Positions 50,198-58,991 of a stretch of DNA of 64,000 nucleotides are shown here, in pieces. The stretch's first letter is position 1. The number at the start of each line of letters is the position of its first letter. The notes below the pieces were generated by a model. That model saw only the letters and a list, made by a program, of their open reading frames with translations, was not told the DNA's origin and ran no database searches. A program made the position numbers and the translations under genes. Source of the stretch: DASQPR01 sp035713725 (GTDB lineage: Bacteria; Actinomycetota; Actinomycetes; Mycobacteriales; Micromonosporaceae); the NCBI GenBank assembly GCA_035713725.1, contig DASTMZ010000200.1, forward strand, positions 1 through 64,000, read 5' to 3'.

Positions 50198-50949
50198 AGC
50201 AGCGTGGTCGCCAGCATCGACAGCGTCGCGCCGACGATGGTCAGGCCGCGTGCCAGCCGACGCGAGTCGCGCGCCGACCGACGTTGGCGAAGGCGAACCT
50301 CGTCGGGACTGTCCCGCGTGACGATCGTCGGCCCGTGCCCGGCCGCGACCAGCATGACGTACGGTCCACGCTGGACGGTCGCACCGAGCACGTACGCCCG
50401 CCGGCCGGCCGGCACCCGTACCTCGGTGAGGCGCAGCGACTCGTACCCCCGCACATCCATGTACGCGTGCGCCGGCACGCACTCGGGCATCGTCTCGACC
50501 GTTTCGGGACGGTAGATCTCCAGTGCCACGTCGACGATCGGGATGTCGTGCCGCGTCGGCGGCGACTCCGCAAGGTGTGGGTCCAGCAGTGCGCTGCCGG
50601 TCGGATCTGCGATCGCCGCCGGCGACGGTGCCACCGAACGCCACAGGCTGTCCTCGCCGATCGACTCCTCGGACAGCCGTCGTGACGGGACGCGGATCAG
50701 TTCGGCGGCGTACCACGCGCAGTCCTCGCCAGTGATCGGCGCGACGTACCGCCCACCCGGTCCGTACGCCGTGGTGGCGATCGCCGCGCGCCGCCGCGCC
50801 GTCCCGTCCCACGAGCCGATCGGCGTGAGCGTCGTACGCGCCACCACACGATGGTCGTGCAACGCAAACACGCCAAGGGTGAGCGCCGTGATGCCGGCGA
50901 GCAGGCATGCGCCGCCGACGAGTTCGATCACGACGACGAACGTGAGCAC
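50176..50949 (-). CDS. GIDE-like membrane protein
   Basis: 257 residues from GTG 50949; no strong RBS is seen. TM helices lie at the N-terminus (VVVIELVGGACLLAGITALT) and the C-terminus (LTIVGATLSMLATTLLYVLP). Between them a beta-rich domain (~residues 40-215) has 'GEDCAWYAAELIRVPSRRLS' and 'EVRVPAGRRAYVLGATVQRG', the pattern of bacterial GIDE-domain proteins. The function is unknown. Its last 22 bases overlap the end of the convergent Clp-N gene. A fragment of its C-terminal code is repeated at 51110-51172. Confidence 0.75.
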   Translation of the reverse strand: MLTFVVVIELVGGACLLAGITALTLGVFALHDHRVVARTTLTPIGSWDGTARRRAAIATTAYGPGGRYVAPITGEDCAWYAAELIRVPSRRLSEESIGEDSLWRSVAPSPAAIADPTGSALLDPHLAESPPTRHDIPIVDVALEIYRPETVETMPECVPAHAYMDVRGYESLRLTEVRVPAGRRAYVLGATVQRGPYVMLVAAGHGPTIVTRDSPDEVRLRQRRSARDSRRLARGLTIVGATLSMLATTLLYVLPAA

Positions 50950-51464
50950 GCGGACACCGTACGGCGTGCGACCTCCGCCGTCGATGGTTGCGCCGAAAAC
51001 GCTATCCGAACGAGCTTCACGCCGTAACGCGATCGACACGGCCGGCACCGGCTCATTGCGGATCGGGCCGATGGCCGCGTCGCGACGCCTTTCTCGTGGC
51101 CCGCATCGAGCGCCGACGCTGGTCAGACCGAGGGCGAGCCGACGCGACTCGCGCGCCGATCGGCACTGGCGACCGACGATCGCGGGCACGGTGACTATCC
51201 CGCGACCGAGCGCGGCGCCGGACGACCAGATCCTTGGAGCATCCGGGCAGACGCCGTTCGACCATCGCCGTCCTACGCGGCCCGTAGGTTCGCGGTGTCG
51301 CTTCTGGCCCGTAGCAGTCGTGTAAGGAGCTGATGAGCTAGGGTTCGCTGGTGCCGATTCCCGTGCCGGGCGGTGGCCAACGCGGGCGTCACGCCGGCAA
51401 TGCGCGCGAGCGACGAGGCTCTGCCCCGCAGACGGCGCACAGTGGTCGGCGATAGGTTGGGATC
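50950..51464. other. Intergenic region with a gene fragment
   Basis: No intact gene. It includes the 63-bp duplicate at 51110-51172. The rest shows no promoter or coding pattern that I can defend; lutA begins at 51465. Confidence 0.5.
51110..51172 (-). pseudogene. Duplicated fragment of the GIDE-like gene 3' region
   Basis: 63 bp closely match 50228-50290. Translated on the minus strand, the copy gives RQCRSARESRRLALGLTSVG against RQRRSARDSRRLARGLTIVG in the intact gene. It lies upstream of that gene's start and is probably what is left of a tandem paralog. Confidence 0.6.
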
Positions 51465-52181
51465 GTGCGGGTCGCGCTGTTCATCACGTGCTTCAACGAC
51501 ACGCTGTTTCCGAACGTCGGGAAGGCGACCGTCGCGGTGCTCGACCGGTTGGGCGTCGACGTCGACTTCCCGGCGGCGCAGACCTGTTGTGGCCAGATGC
51601 ACTTCAATTCCGGGTACCGCGACGCGTGCGTACCGCTGGTCCGGCACTTCGCGGCGGCGTTTCGCGGGTACGACGCCGTGGTCACGCCGTCGGCGTCCTG
51701 CGCCGCGATGGTGCGCCACCACCATCGAGTCGTCGACGCGGCCGCCGCCGACGCCACGCCGCCGGTCTACGAGCTGTCCGAGTTCCTGGTGGACCGGCTC
51801 GCGACCACCGATGTCGGCGCCTACTTCCCGCACACCGTGACGTTCCACGCGACCTGCCATTCGCAGCGGCTGTTGGGCATCGGCGACCGCCCGTCCCGGT
51901 TGCTCGCCGCGGTGGAGGGCCTGAGCGTCGTTCCGCTCGCGCGACCGGCCGAGTGTTGTGGTTTCGGCGGTACGTTCTCGGTGAAGAATCCGGACACGTC
52001 GGTGGCGATGGGCGACGACAAGGTCGACGACATCCTCGCGACCGGTGCCGACGTGTTGGCGAGCGCCGACACGTCGTGCCTGATGCACATCGGTGGCCTG
52101 CTGTCGCGGCGTGGCCCCGGCCGGTCCGGACCACCGGTACGCGTCGTGCATCTTGCCGAGATCCTGGCGGCGACGCGGTGA
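51465..52181 (+). CDS. lutA: Lactate utilisation iron-sulfur protein LutA
   Basis: 238 residues from GTG. Two CCG domains: TCCGQMHFNSGYRDA (~residue 42) and ECCGFGGTFSVKNPD (~residue 165), each with partner Cys (FITCFND, HATCHSQ). They bind an iron-sulfur cofactor or substrate in lactate/glycolate oxidation. It overlaps lutB (GTGA); with lutC it forms the L-lactate oxidation operon. Confidence 0.92.
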   Translation: MRVALFITCFNDTLFPNVGKATVAVLDRLGVDVDFPAAQTCCGQMHFNSGYRDACVPLVRHFAAAFRGYDAVVTPSASCAAMVRHHHRVVDAAAADATPPVYELSEFLVDRLATTDVGAYFPHTVTFHATCHSQRLLGIGDRPSRLLAAVEGLSVVPLARPAECCGFGGTFSVKNPDTSVAMGDDKVDDILATGADVLASADTSCLMHIGGLLSRRGPGRSGPPVRVVHLAEILAATR

Positions 52182-53653
52182 CCGCGCCCACCGCCGTCGG
52201 CCGGCCGCCGACGCCGACGTTTCTCGGCATGCCGGCGTTTCCGGTCGCGGCGCGCGCCGCGCTCGGCGATCGCCAGCTGCGCGACAACCTCGGCCGCGCC
52301 ACCAACACGATCCGTGACAAGCGGCTGCGCGCGATCGCGGAGATGCCCGACTGGGCGCAGCTGCGGCACGCCGGCGCCGCGATCAAGGACGATGTGCTCG
52401 GTCGTCTGCCGGAACTATTGGAACAGCTGGAATCGAACGTGACCGCGGCGGGCGGCGTCGTGCACTGGGCGCGCGATGCGGCCGAGGCGAACGCGATCGT
52501 CGCCGGCATCGCACGAACGCACGGCATCCGCGAGGTCGTCAAGGTGAAGTCGATGGCGACCCAGGAGATCGAGCTGAACGCGGCGCTCGAACGCGACGGT
52601 GTCGATGTGTGGGAGACCGATCTTGCCGAGCTGATCGTTCAGCTCGGTCACGATCTGCCGAGCCACATCCTGGTGCCGGCGATCCACCGCAATCGCGGCG
52701 AGATCCGCGAGATCTTCGCACGCGAAATGAGTGCCGCCGGCCGACCGGCGCCGCCGGACCTGTCCGACGATCCGGCCGCCCTCGCCGAGGCGGCGCGTTT
52801 GCACCTGCGCGAGAAGTTCCTGCGCGCGGAGATGGCGGTGTCCGGCGGAAACTTTGCGGTCGCCGACACGGGTACGGTCGTCGTTCTCGAGTCGGAGGGC
52901 AACGGGCGGATGTGTCTCACGTTGCCACGGGTCCTCGTGACCGTGCTCGGCATCGAGAAGCTCGTGCCGACGTGGGCGGATCTCGAGGTGTTCCTGCAAT
53001 TGCTGCCGCGGTCGTCGACGGCCGAGCGGATGAACCCGTACACGTCGATGTGGACCGGTGTCACGGCCGGCGACGGACCGCAGGAGTTCCACCTCGTACT
53101 GCTGGACAACGGACGCACCGACACGCTCGCGGACACCGTCGGGCGGCAGGCGCTGCGGTGCATCCGATGCTCCGCCTGTCTGAACGTGTGCCCGGTTTAT
53201 GCGCGTACCGGTGGCAAGGCGTACGGTTCGCCCTACCCCGGCCCGATCGGCGCGATCCTCACGCCGCAACTGCGCGGCATCTACCGGCATCCGGTCGACG
53301 AGCAGACCGCGTCGCTGCCGTTCGCGTCCAGCCTCTGCGGCGCGTGCTACGAGGTGTGTCCCGTCGAGATCAACATCCCGGACGTGTTGGTGCATCTGCG
53401 CGCCAAGGTTGTCGAGGGGCACCGCGGTCACCTCGCGGAGCGGGCGGTGTTCGCGGTCGCCGGCGCCACGTTCGCCAAGCCCGGACGCCTCTCGGCCGCG
53501 CAACGGATCGGTGGCGGACTGCTCGGGCGGCGCACCCGGTTGCGGCTGCGCGGCCCGGGTTGGGTCGGGGCCTGGTTCGGCGCACGCGACATGAGCCCGC
53601 CCGCGCGCGAGTCGTTCCGTACGTGGTGGAGGCGGAACCGTGACCGGGGCTGA
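52178..53653 (+). CDS. lutB: Lactate utilisation iron-sulfur protein LutB
   Basis: 491 residues, GTG overlapping lutA. An N-terminal LUD domain ('RTHGIREVVKVKSMATQEIE', 'FAVADTGTVVVLESEGNGRM') is followed by a two-cluster ferredoxin-like region: CIRCSACLNVCPVY (~330) and CGACYEVCPVEINIP (~388). It probably passes electrons from lactate to the respiratory chain. The C-terminal DUF3390-like part is short. Its last 14 bases overlap lutC. Confidence 0.93.
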   Translation: MTAPTAVGRPPTPTFLGMPAFPVAARAALGDRQLRDNLGRATNTIRDKRLRAIAEMPDWAQLRHAGAAIKDDVLGRLPELLEQLESNVTAAGGVVHWARDAAEANAIVAGIARTHGIREVVKVKSMATQEIELNAALERDGVDVWETDLAELIVQLGHDLPSHILVPAIHRNRGEIREIFAREMSAAGRPAPPDLSDDPAALAEAARLHLREKFLRAEMAVSGGNFAVADTGTVVVLESEGNGRMCLTLPRVLVTVLGIEKLVPTWADLEVFLQLLPRSSTAERMNPYTSMWTGVTAGDGPQEFHLVLLDNGRTDTLADTVGRQALRCIRCSACLNVCPVYARTGGKAYGSPYPGPIGAILTPQLRGIYRHPVDEQTASLPFASSLCGACYEVCPVEINIPDVLVHLRAKVVEGHRGHLAERAVFAVAGATFAKPGRLSAAQRIGGGLLGRRTRLRLRGPGWVGAWFGARDMSPPARESFRTWWRRNRDRG

Positions 53654-54284
53654 GACGCGTCTCCCGAGCGCGAAGGACGAGATCCTGGCCAGCATCCGCG
53701 ACGCGCTCGCCGACGCGCCGACGCCACCGGCGACCCCGCGGGCATACGACCGCGAACCCGATCCGGCCGTCGACGTCGTCGCGCTGTTCGCCGAGCGAGC
53801 CGGTGACTATCGGGCGACCGTGCAGGTCGTACCGGTCGATGGTGTGGCCGACGCCGTCGGTGGCGCGCTGCGATCGCATGGTGCGCGGCGGATCGTCGTA
53901 CCCCCGGAGTTTCCGGAGCGGTGGCTCGACGGAGCCGACGGCATCGAATGGCTGCGTGACGACCCGCCGCTCGCGGTCGCGGACTTGGACGCCGCGGACG
54001 GCGTGGTCACCACCGCGGCGCTGGCGATCGCGCTGACCGGCACAATCGTGTTGGACGCGGCGGCCGGGCAGGGTCGGCGAGCCCTGTCGCTGCTGCCGGA
54101 CCTGCACGTCTGCGTGGTGCGCGCCGATCAGATCGCGGCAAATGTGCCGGCCGCGATCGCGCGCATCGACCCCGGACGACCACTGACCTGGATCAGCGGC
54201 CCATCGGCGACCAGCGACATCGAACTCAACCGCGTCGAGGGTGTGCACGGTCCGCGGAACCTGCACGTCATCGTCGTTCGCTGA
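53640..54284 (+). CDS. lutC: Lactate utilisation protein LutC (LUD domain)
   Basis: 214 residues from GTG 53640, inside the end of lutB. A DUF162/LUD fold: 'VADLDAADGVVTTAALAIAL', 'TGTIVLDAAAGQGRRALSLL', and the end 'GPSATSDIELNRVEGVHGPR'. No cofactor motif; its role in the LutABC complex is structural or catalytic but unsettled. No lldR/lutR regulator or lactate permease is next to the operon. Confidence 0.9.
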   Translation: MTGAETRLPSAKDEILASIRDALADAPTPPATPRAYDREPDPAVDVVALFAERAGDYRATVQVVPVDGVADAVGGALRSHGARRIVVPPEFPERWLDGADGIEWLRDDPPLAVADLDAADGVVTTAALAIALTGTIVLDAAAGQGRRALSLLPDLHVCVVRADQIAANVPAAIARIDPGRPLTWISGPSATSDIELNRVEGVHGPRNLHVIVVR

Positions 54285-54350
54285 ACCGCGAACGCGCCAC
54301 CGTGTCCGGCGCTTCTACCGATCGCGACAGATCCGCGGTGCAATGGACGC

Positions 54351-54947
54351 ATGGCGCCGTGGCGTGCCATCGTCGTGGTCTGCGCATCGCTCGCGGCCGC
54401 GACGGTGCTCGGAGTGTCAGCGTGTGGCACCGAACGGGTGCCCGCCGCCGAGATCGGTCAGGCGACGCCCGCGGACGCGGTGATCTGCGACGGCGTTGAC
54501 GCGCGGGCAACGGTGCGCGCGCTGTTCGCGCGGATCGACACCGGGCGAGCCATCGATCTGGCCACGTATTTCGTCGCCGCGCCCCAGTTCGTCGGTTGGT
54601 ACGACCCAGATGCCGGCGAGGTCACGGCGGTGCCCGAGGCCGAGAACAGTGACGACACCAAGAGCGGTGACGACGCAGCGATCGGCGGTGCGTGGGATGC
54701 GAGCGTGCGTGTCGCACCGACGCTCGATGCGGTCCAGGCGCGGCTCGACTATCTCGCCGATCGCATCAGCATCACGCTCGTGACATTCCACGACGACGGA
54801 TTCCGACCGAGGGTGTCCGGAGACTTGTTCACGTTTACCGCGCGTGTGCAGCCCGCACCAGTAGCGGCGATCGGTCCAGGTCGCGGGCACGGCGTCGTGG
54901 ACTGCAACACCGGACTGATCAAGGCCTTCTCCATCGACCGCTGGTGA
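54351..54947 (+). CDS. Putative lipoprotein
   Basis: 198 residues. A signal peptide ends in lipobox V22-S-A-C25 (after AIVVVCASLAAATVLG), so the mature protein would be lipid-anchored outside the membrane. The rest has an NTF2-like flavour ('ATVRALFARIDTGRAIDLAT' with YFVAAPQFVGWYD) and a Cys near the end (VVDCNTG), but I cannot assign a family. It stands alone after lutC. Confidence 0.75.
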   Translation: MAPWRAIVVVCASLAAATVLGVSACGTERVPAAEIGQATPADAVICDGVDARATVRALFARIDTGRAIDLATYFVAAPQFVGWYDPDAGEVTAVPEAENSDDTKSGDDAAIGGAWDASVRVAPTLDAVQARLDYLADRISITLVTFHDDGFRPRVSGDLFTFTARVQPAPVAAIGPGRGHGVVDCNTGLIKAFSIDRW

Positions 54948-55001
54948 AGCGCCGTCGTTTGCCGGCCCGACATGCCGGGTACGCGGAAGTGAGGTAAGGG
55001 C

Positions 55002-55505
55002 CTACTTGTGGGATGCGCCGGCATCGGTCGTCGGACCGCCCACCGGATGCACCGGGATCGCGACCGTCACTGTCGTGCCGCCGTTGCTCGAGTCGATGTC
55101 CAGGCGATCGCTCATCTGGCGCACCAGCCAGAGGCCGCGGCCGGTGAGCGCGTTCGTGCTCGACGCGCGTTCACCGGCGTGGATCGGGTCACGCATGCCG
55201 TCACCGTGGTCGCTGACCTGGCAGTAGACGCAGCCGTCACGGCACCACAGCCACATCCATCCGGTGCCACCGCCGTGGCGCACCGCGTTGGTGGCGAGTT
55301 CGTTGGCGACCAGTACGAGATCGTTGAGCGGCCGGCCGGCTAGGCCGTAGCGCCGGCCTTCGACCGCGGCTGCGGCGCGAAGGCCGGCCAGGCTCGACAG
55401 CTCGACCGGATAGCTGCGTGCGTCGGTCGGATGCGCGATGTGGCCGTGATCATCCGAGGCCACGGAACTACCGGTGGCCACGCGGCGTGTCCGACCGTCG
55501 CTCAT
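55002..55505 (-). CDS. RsbW-like ATP-binding regulatory protein (HATPase)
   Basis: 167 residues from ATG 55505 (GGGGAA upstream). The GHKL fold is visible: N-box NDLVLVANELATNAVRHGG, G1 DHGDGM, G2 'GRGLWLVRQMSDRLDIDSSN'. Such actinobacterial proteins act as anti-sigma kinases or partners of STAS/PP2C proteins; no such partner is adjacent. Two Cys in CRDGCVYCQ are unusual in the middle of the sheet. Confidence 0.85.
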   Translation of the reverse strand: MSDGRTRRVATGSSVASDDHGHIAHPTDARSYPVELSSLAGLRAAAAVEGRRYGLAGRPLNDLVLVANELATNAVRHGGGTGWMWLWCRDGCVYCQVSDHGDGMRDPIHAGERASSTNALTGRGLWLVRQMSDRLDIDSSNGGTTVTVAIPVHPVGGPTTDAGASHK

Positions 55506-55669
55506 ACCCGTGTCGTTCCCCAGGCGCCACGCCGTCACGCATGCCCGCCGCCCCTGTTCGTCCAAAACTTGCCGGTAGCCCGATGCTGCCGGCGTCGGCA
55601 CCGGTTCCGACGCACGATGACGCCCCACCGGTCAATACCACGATGGGGCGCCATCGGGTCGAAGTCGGG

Positions 55670-55966
55670 CTAGCCGGGCGGCGCCGGCGGCTCTTCGTAC
55701 ACGCGCCGCTCCGACTCGTACGCACGTGGTTCGGCAACCGTAGGTGGCAGCGGCTGGCCCGCCGGCCCGTACGACTGCCGTTGGGTCACGACGCGACCGT
55801 TGCCCCGGCGGTTCCAGAATGCGAAGAACAAGATCACGCCCGCTGCGCCGGCCAGCATCAACACCCATCCGACCACGCGCAGGTCGAGCCCGGCGATGTG
55901 CCAGTGCACCGCGAATGTCAGGATCGCGCCGAGCGCGACCAGGAAGATGCCTATTCCGATACCCAT
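55670..55966 (-). CDS. DUF6458-type small membrane protein
   Basis: 98 residues from ATG 55966. It begins MGIGIGIFLVALGAILTFAV, the typical start of this actinobacterial family; a second TM helix is 'VVGWVLMLAGAAGVILFFAF'. The C-terminal 45 residues are Pro/Glu/Arg-rich (ERRVYEEPPAPPG). The function is unknown. Confidence 0.8.
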   Translation of the reverse strand: MGIGIGIFLVALGAILTFAVHWHIAGLDLRVVGWVLMLAGAAGVILFFAFWNRRGNGRVVTQRQSYGPAGQPLPPTVAEPRAYESERRVYEEPPAPPG

Positions 55967-56040
55967 GCGCGCGGCATACCCGCTCACCCGTCACTCGAAA
56001 CGCGGCCGCAACGTCCGTCACACAACGGACCACGCCCGAC

Positions 56041-56517
56041 TCACCGGACCGATTCCTCCGTAGCGGCGCCGGTGAGTTGGGGCCACGACATGGCGGACAG
56101 GCGTGCGAGGCCACGGAGAAACGCCGACCGGTCGGTGCCCGGCATGGTGTCGAGCAGCCGCCGCTCGTACCCCCGGATCGCGGCCCGGGCCCGCACGAAG
56201 GCGCGCCGCCCGGTGGGCGTGAGGGACAGCAGGTGGCCACGCCGGTCCGCCGGATCCTGGCCGCGGGCAATCAGGCGGCGCGCCTGCAGGTCGTCGAGAA
56301 CCGCGATGATGCGGGTCTTGTCTGCGCCGATCGCGGCGGCGAGCGCGGCCTGTGTCCGAGCCGGCTCGTCGGCGAGCGCGGTCAGCACCACATACGACCA
56401 CATGGACAGCTGCTGGGCGTCGAGGATCCGCTGCTCGCCGGCGATCAATGCGCGACCGAGCGGCACGACCATCGCGGCGAGGTCGCGACGAGAGTCATCG
56501 TCGCCACGGTCGGGCAT
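56041..56517 (-). CDS. MarR family transcriptional regulator
   Basis: 158 residues. Winged HTH 'RTQAALAAAIGADKTRIIAV' with 'LDDLQARRLIARGQDPADRR' and the wing GHLLSLTPTGRRAF; dimerisation helices at both ends. It starts 3 bases after the stop of the DinB-like gene, so the two form one transcript. The target is unknown. Confidence 0.9.
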   Translation of the reverse strand: MPDRGDDDSRRDLAAMVVPLGRALIAGEQRILDAQQLSMWSYVVLTALADEPARTQAALAAAIGADKTRIIAVLDDLQARRLIARGQDPADRRGHLLSLTPTGRRAFVRARAAIRGYERRLLDTMPGTDRSAFLRGLARLSAMSWPQLTGAATEESVR

Positions 56518-56520
56518 GGG

Positions 56521-57126
56521 TCACGTCGGCCAGGTCGGCGCGCGACCGAGCGCGGCGAGCGCGCGGTCGAGTGGAGCATCGGTGTCGGCGGCGGGAAGCG
56601 CCGGTCCGAACGCGAAGCCCGGCCCACGGCGAGCCGGGTCGGTCGGCACCCGTAGCGCTACGGTCAGCGCGGCGTCGAGAACGTCGTCGTCGATAGTCAG
56701 CGACACATCAATGGCTCGGGCGACGTCCCAGCTGTGCACGACATAGTCGATGAAGTGAAAGCTCATCGCGTCGCCTGCGGAGAACGAGCGCGCCGTGGTG
56801 AGCTCGGGCAACCAGATCTCGCGATCGGCGACGGCCTCGTCGGCGTACGCCCCGATCACCTCGCCGGCCGCGTCGGCGTATTCCGCGAACGGTTGGGACG
56901 ACAGGGGTCGCGGCGCCCAGCTAGCCACCTCGGTGCGTCGTCCGCTAGCCGCGGCGGCGAACCCGCGGTGCTGGGCAATCATGTGCGCCAGCAGGTCGGC
57001 GAATGTCCAGTCGGCGCATGGCGTGGGCCGGCTCAGATCGTCCGTCGTCGCGTGCTGCACGACATCGTTGCTCATGTTGACTGCTCGCGCCTGCAGCGAG
57101 CGAATGCGCGACAGATCTGATGTCAC
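56521..57126 (-). CDS. TIGR03086-family (DinB-like, mycothiol-type) protein
   Basis: 201 residues; GTG 57126 is seven bases after GGAGG (GTG 57129 also possible). The N-terminal four-helix fold has the metal-ligand pattern 'DWTFADLLAHMIAQHRGFA' with 'FHFIDYVVHSWDVARA' further on, matching proteins related to mycothiol-dependent maleylpyruvate isomerase. It may use mycothiol for detoxification; the substrate is unknown. It is the first gene of an operon with the MarR regulator. Confidence 0.85.
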   Translation of the reverse strand: MTSDLSRIRSLQARAVNMSNDVVQHATTDDLSRPTPCADWTFADLLAHMIAQHRGFAAAASGRRTEVASWAPRPLSSQPFAEYADAAGEVIGAYADEAVADREIWLPELTTARSFSAGDAMSFHFIDYVVHSWDVARAIDVSLTIDDDVLDAALTVALRVPTDPARRGPGFAFGPALPAADTDAPLDRALAALGRAPTWPT

Positions 57127-57216
57127 CACACAACCTCCGCGACGGTGGGTACCACACCGGCAATCGTACGCTTGCGCAGACGATCTGCGAGTGCCTACCG
57201 TCGACCGTACCGGGGG

Positions 57217-57483
57217 TCAGCGCAACGGCGGCGGCGGTGGCGCGGGCGGGTTCCCGCCGCCGCGAGCGAGCCGGACGCTGATGACGACGAGATCCACGAC
57301 GGCCATCGCGCCGACCACGAAGAGCGCGAATGCCAGCGGCTCGAAAGACATCATCCACATGAGCACGCCGCCGGCCACGCAGATCACTACACCGAGGATG
57401 GCGAGCGCGAGCCGCAAGCGCAGCGCGCTATACGGCCGCTCGAACGTGCCTCGAGCGCCCCGTGGCTGCGGGCCGATCGGCAT
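57217..57483 (-). CDS. Small membrane protein
   Basis: 88 residues from ATG 57483, preceded by GTGAGGGA. Two TM helices (LRLALAILGVVICVAGGVLM and FEPLAFALFVVGAMAVVDLV) and a proline-rich end (NPPAPPPPPLR). It resembles short DUF6343-like proteins, but the family is uncertain. The frame is open further upstream with RQPQVGRQPQV repeats; those probably lie before the true start. Confidence 0.65.
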   Translation of the reverse strand: MPIGPQPRGARGTFERPYSALRLRLALAILGVVICVAGGVLMWMMSFEPLAFALFVVGAMAVVDLVVISVRLARGGGNPPAPPPPPLR

Positions 57484-57807
57484 TCCCTCACCCCCATCGG
57501 ATGCGCGGTGCGTGTCCGGCGGAGCCGGCGGCTGCCATGCAACCTGCGGCTGGCGCCCGACCTGCGGTTGGCGCGTAAGGCGCACCAGGGATAAGCACAT
57601 CACGTTCCGAGGTGTCCATCGGGTCACCCCCATGGATTGCGCCACGCGCGGCCGCACCAGAATGAGGCGCTGGTCACCGAACTTCCCCGGATCGGACTGT
57701 CCTACCCGCGATCAGCACGGGCCAACCCCAGATGCGCGGACCTCATTCGCCCCTCGCAGCGCATACGCCGTCGTTGTGTCGGCAGCGGCGCACGCCGCCG
57801 ACGTGAG
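57484..57807. other. Intergenic region
   Basis: It lies between the small membrane protein and the SMP-30 gene. Apart from short GGCGC/CCTGCGG repeats near 57540-57575, I see no gene, strong promoter or hairpin. Confidence 0.4.
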
Positions 57808-58656
57808 TCAGCCGGCGAACGTGTGCAGCGGCACGCCGGGTACGTCCACCGTGACGCGGTAGAGCGACCCGGCCTCCGGCTCTGCGTCGGCCGGCAAGTA
57901 TTCGCGCGACGTCGTGATGTAGAGGCTGCGGAGGTCATCGCCGCCGAGCGCGACGGCGGTCGGCTTCGACACCGGGAGCCGGACGACGGCGTCCTCGCGT
58001 CCGTCGGGCGAATAGCGGCGCACCGCACCACCGTTGTAGAGCGCCACCCATACGTACCCGTCGGCGTCGACGGTGAGACCGTCGGGGTGGCCGTGGTCGA
58101 CGGGGATCGCGATGAGCGGCCGCCGGCCGGTGAGCCCGGTGGTCTCGTCGTAGTCGAAGACGTCGACGCGACCGGTCGGAGTGTCGATGTAATACGCGCA
58201 ACCGCCGTCCGGACTCCACGCGAGCCCGTTCGAGATCGTGATGCCGGTCTCCACCACCGAGACCCTTAGGTCGGTGTCAAGCCGGTAAAGCATCGCGGCG
58301 CCGGGTGTTTGGCTCATCGATCCGCAGTAGAACCGGCCGTGCGGGTCGCACGCCCCCTCGTTCATCCGCAGCGGACCGGGTGGCCAGAGATTGCCAAGCC
58401 GGCGCATGCCGCCGTCCGGGTCGATCAGCGCGAAGCCTCGCGTGATGCCGGCGACCATCCCGCCGCCGGAGCGTGCGCGGATCGCCGCCGCGACGGTATC
58501 CAGGTGGGTACGCGTGACCCGGCCGGACGCCGCGTCCAGAGCCAGCATGTCGCCGGCGAACATGTCCACCCATCGCAGTCCGCCCCAGGACGGGTGCCAT
58601 GCAGGGCCTTCGGCGTGATATGCGATCGGCCCGGTGACTTGTTCCAGATCCGCCAC
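57808..58656 (-). CDS. SMP-30/gluconolactonase family protein
   Basis: 282 residues. Six-bladed propeller with metal ligands: Glu in YHAEGPAWHPSWGGLRWVD, Asn in 'ITISNGLAWSPDGGCAYYID', Asp in 'HPDGLTVDADGYVWVALYNG'; also RMNEGACDPHGRFYCGSM. It hydrolyses sugar lactones; gluconolactone-type activity is inferred. No sugar-pathway genes are adjacent. Confidence 0.9.
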   Translation of the reverse strand: MADLEQVTGPIAYHAEGPAWHPSWGGLRWVDMFAGDMLALDAASGRVTRTHLDTVAAAIRARSGGGMVAGITRGFALIDPDGGMRRLGNLWPPGPLRMNEGACDPHGRFYCGSMSQTPGAAMLYRLDTDLRVSVVETGITISNGLAWSPDGGCAYYIDTPTGRVDVFDYDETTGLTGRRPLIAIPVDHGHPDGLTVDADGYVWVALYNGGAVRRYSPDGREDAVVRLPVSKPTAVALGGDDLRSLYITTSREYLPADAEPEAGSLYRVTVDVPGVPLHTFAG

Positions 58657-58991
58657 GGCTGCTCCTCGACTCTTCAGCGGTCAGCATCGCGAGCCTACGG
58701 CCGCGGAGCGGATCCGTGGTGGCTTCAGGCATCGAAGAATCGGTCCATCCGCAGCGTGTCGGGCCGCGTGGTGGGACTATGCACGCGATGTGCGTCGGAT
58801 GTGCGCCAAACCGTTGACCGTGACGGTCCGAGTGGGCAGAGTCACTTGTGGACGAAGTCATGACTCCGCCATGCACGATCGGTGGAGCAAGACTCGGCTC
58901 GCCGGGTGGCTCCCGCGCAGGCAGCCCGGCCAGTCACGTAGCGGCGTGCCGATCGGGTCGGCTGGCCGCGCGTAGCGCTGGCCCGCGTGCG
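58657..58991. other. Divergent intergenic region
   Basis: It lies between the SMP-30 gene and the LuxR-type regulator. A short dyad GACCGT-G-ACGGTC occurs near 58816-58828 overlapping a TTGACC; it could be a promoter/operator. Nothing else is evident. Confidence 0.4.
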
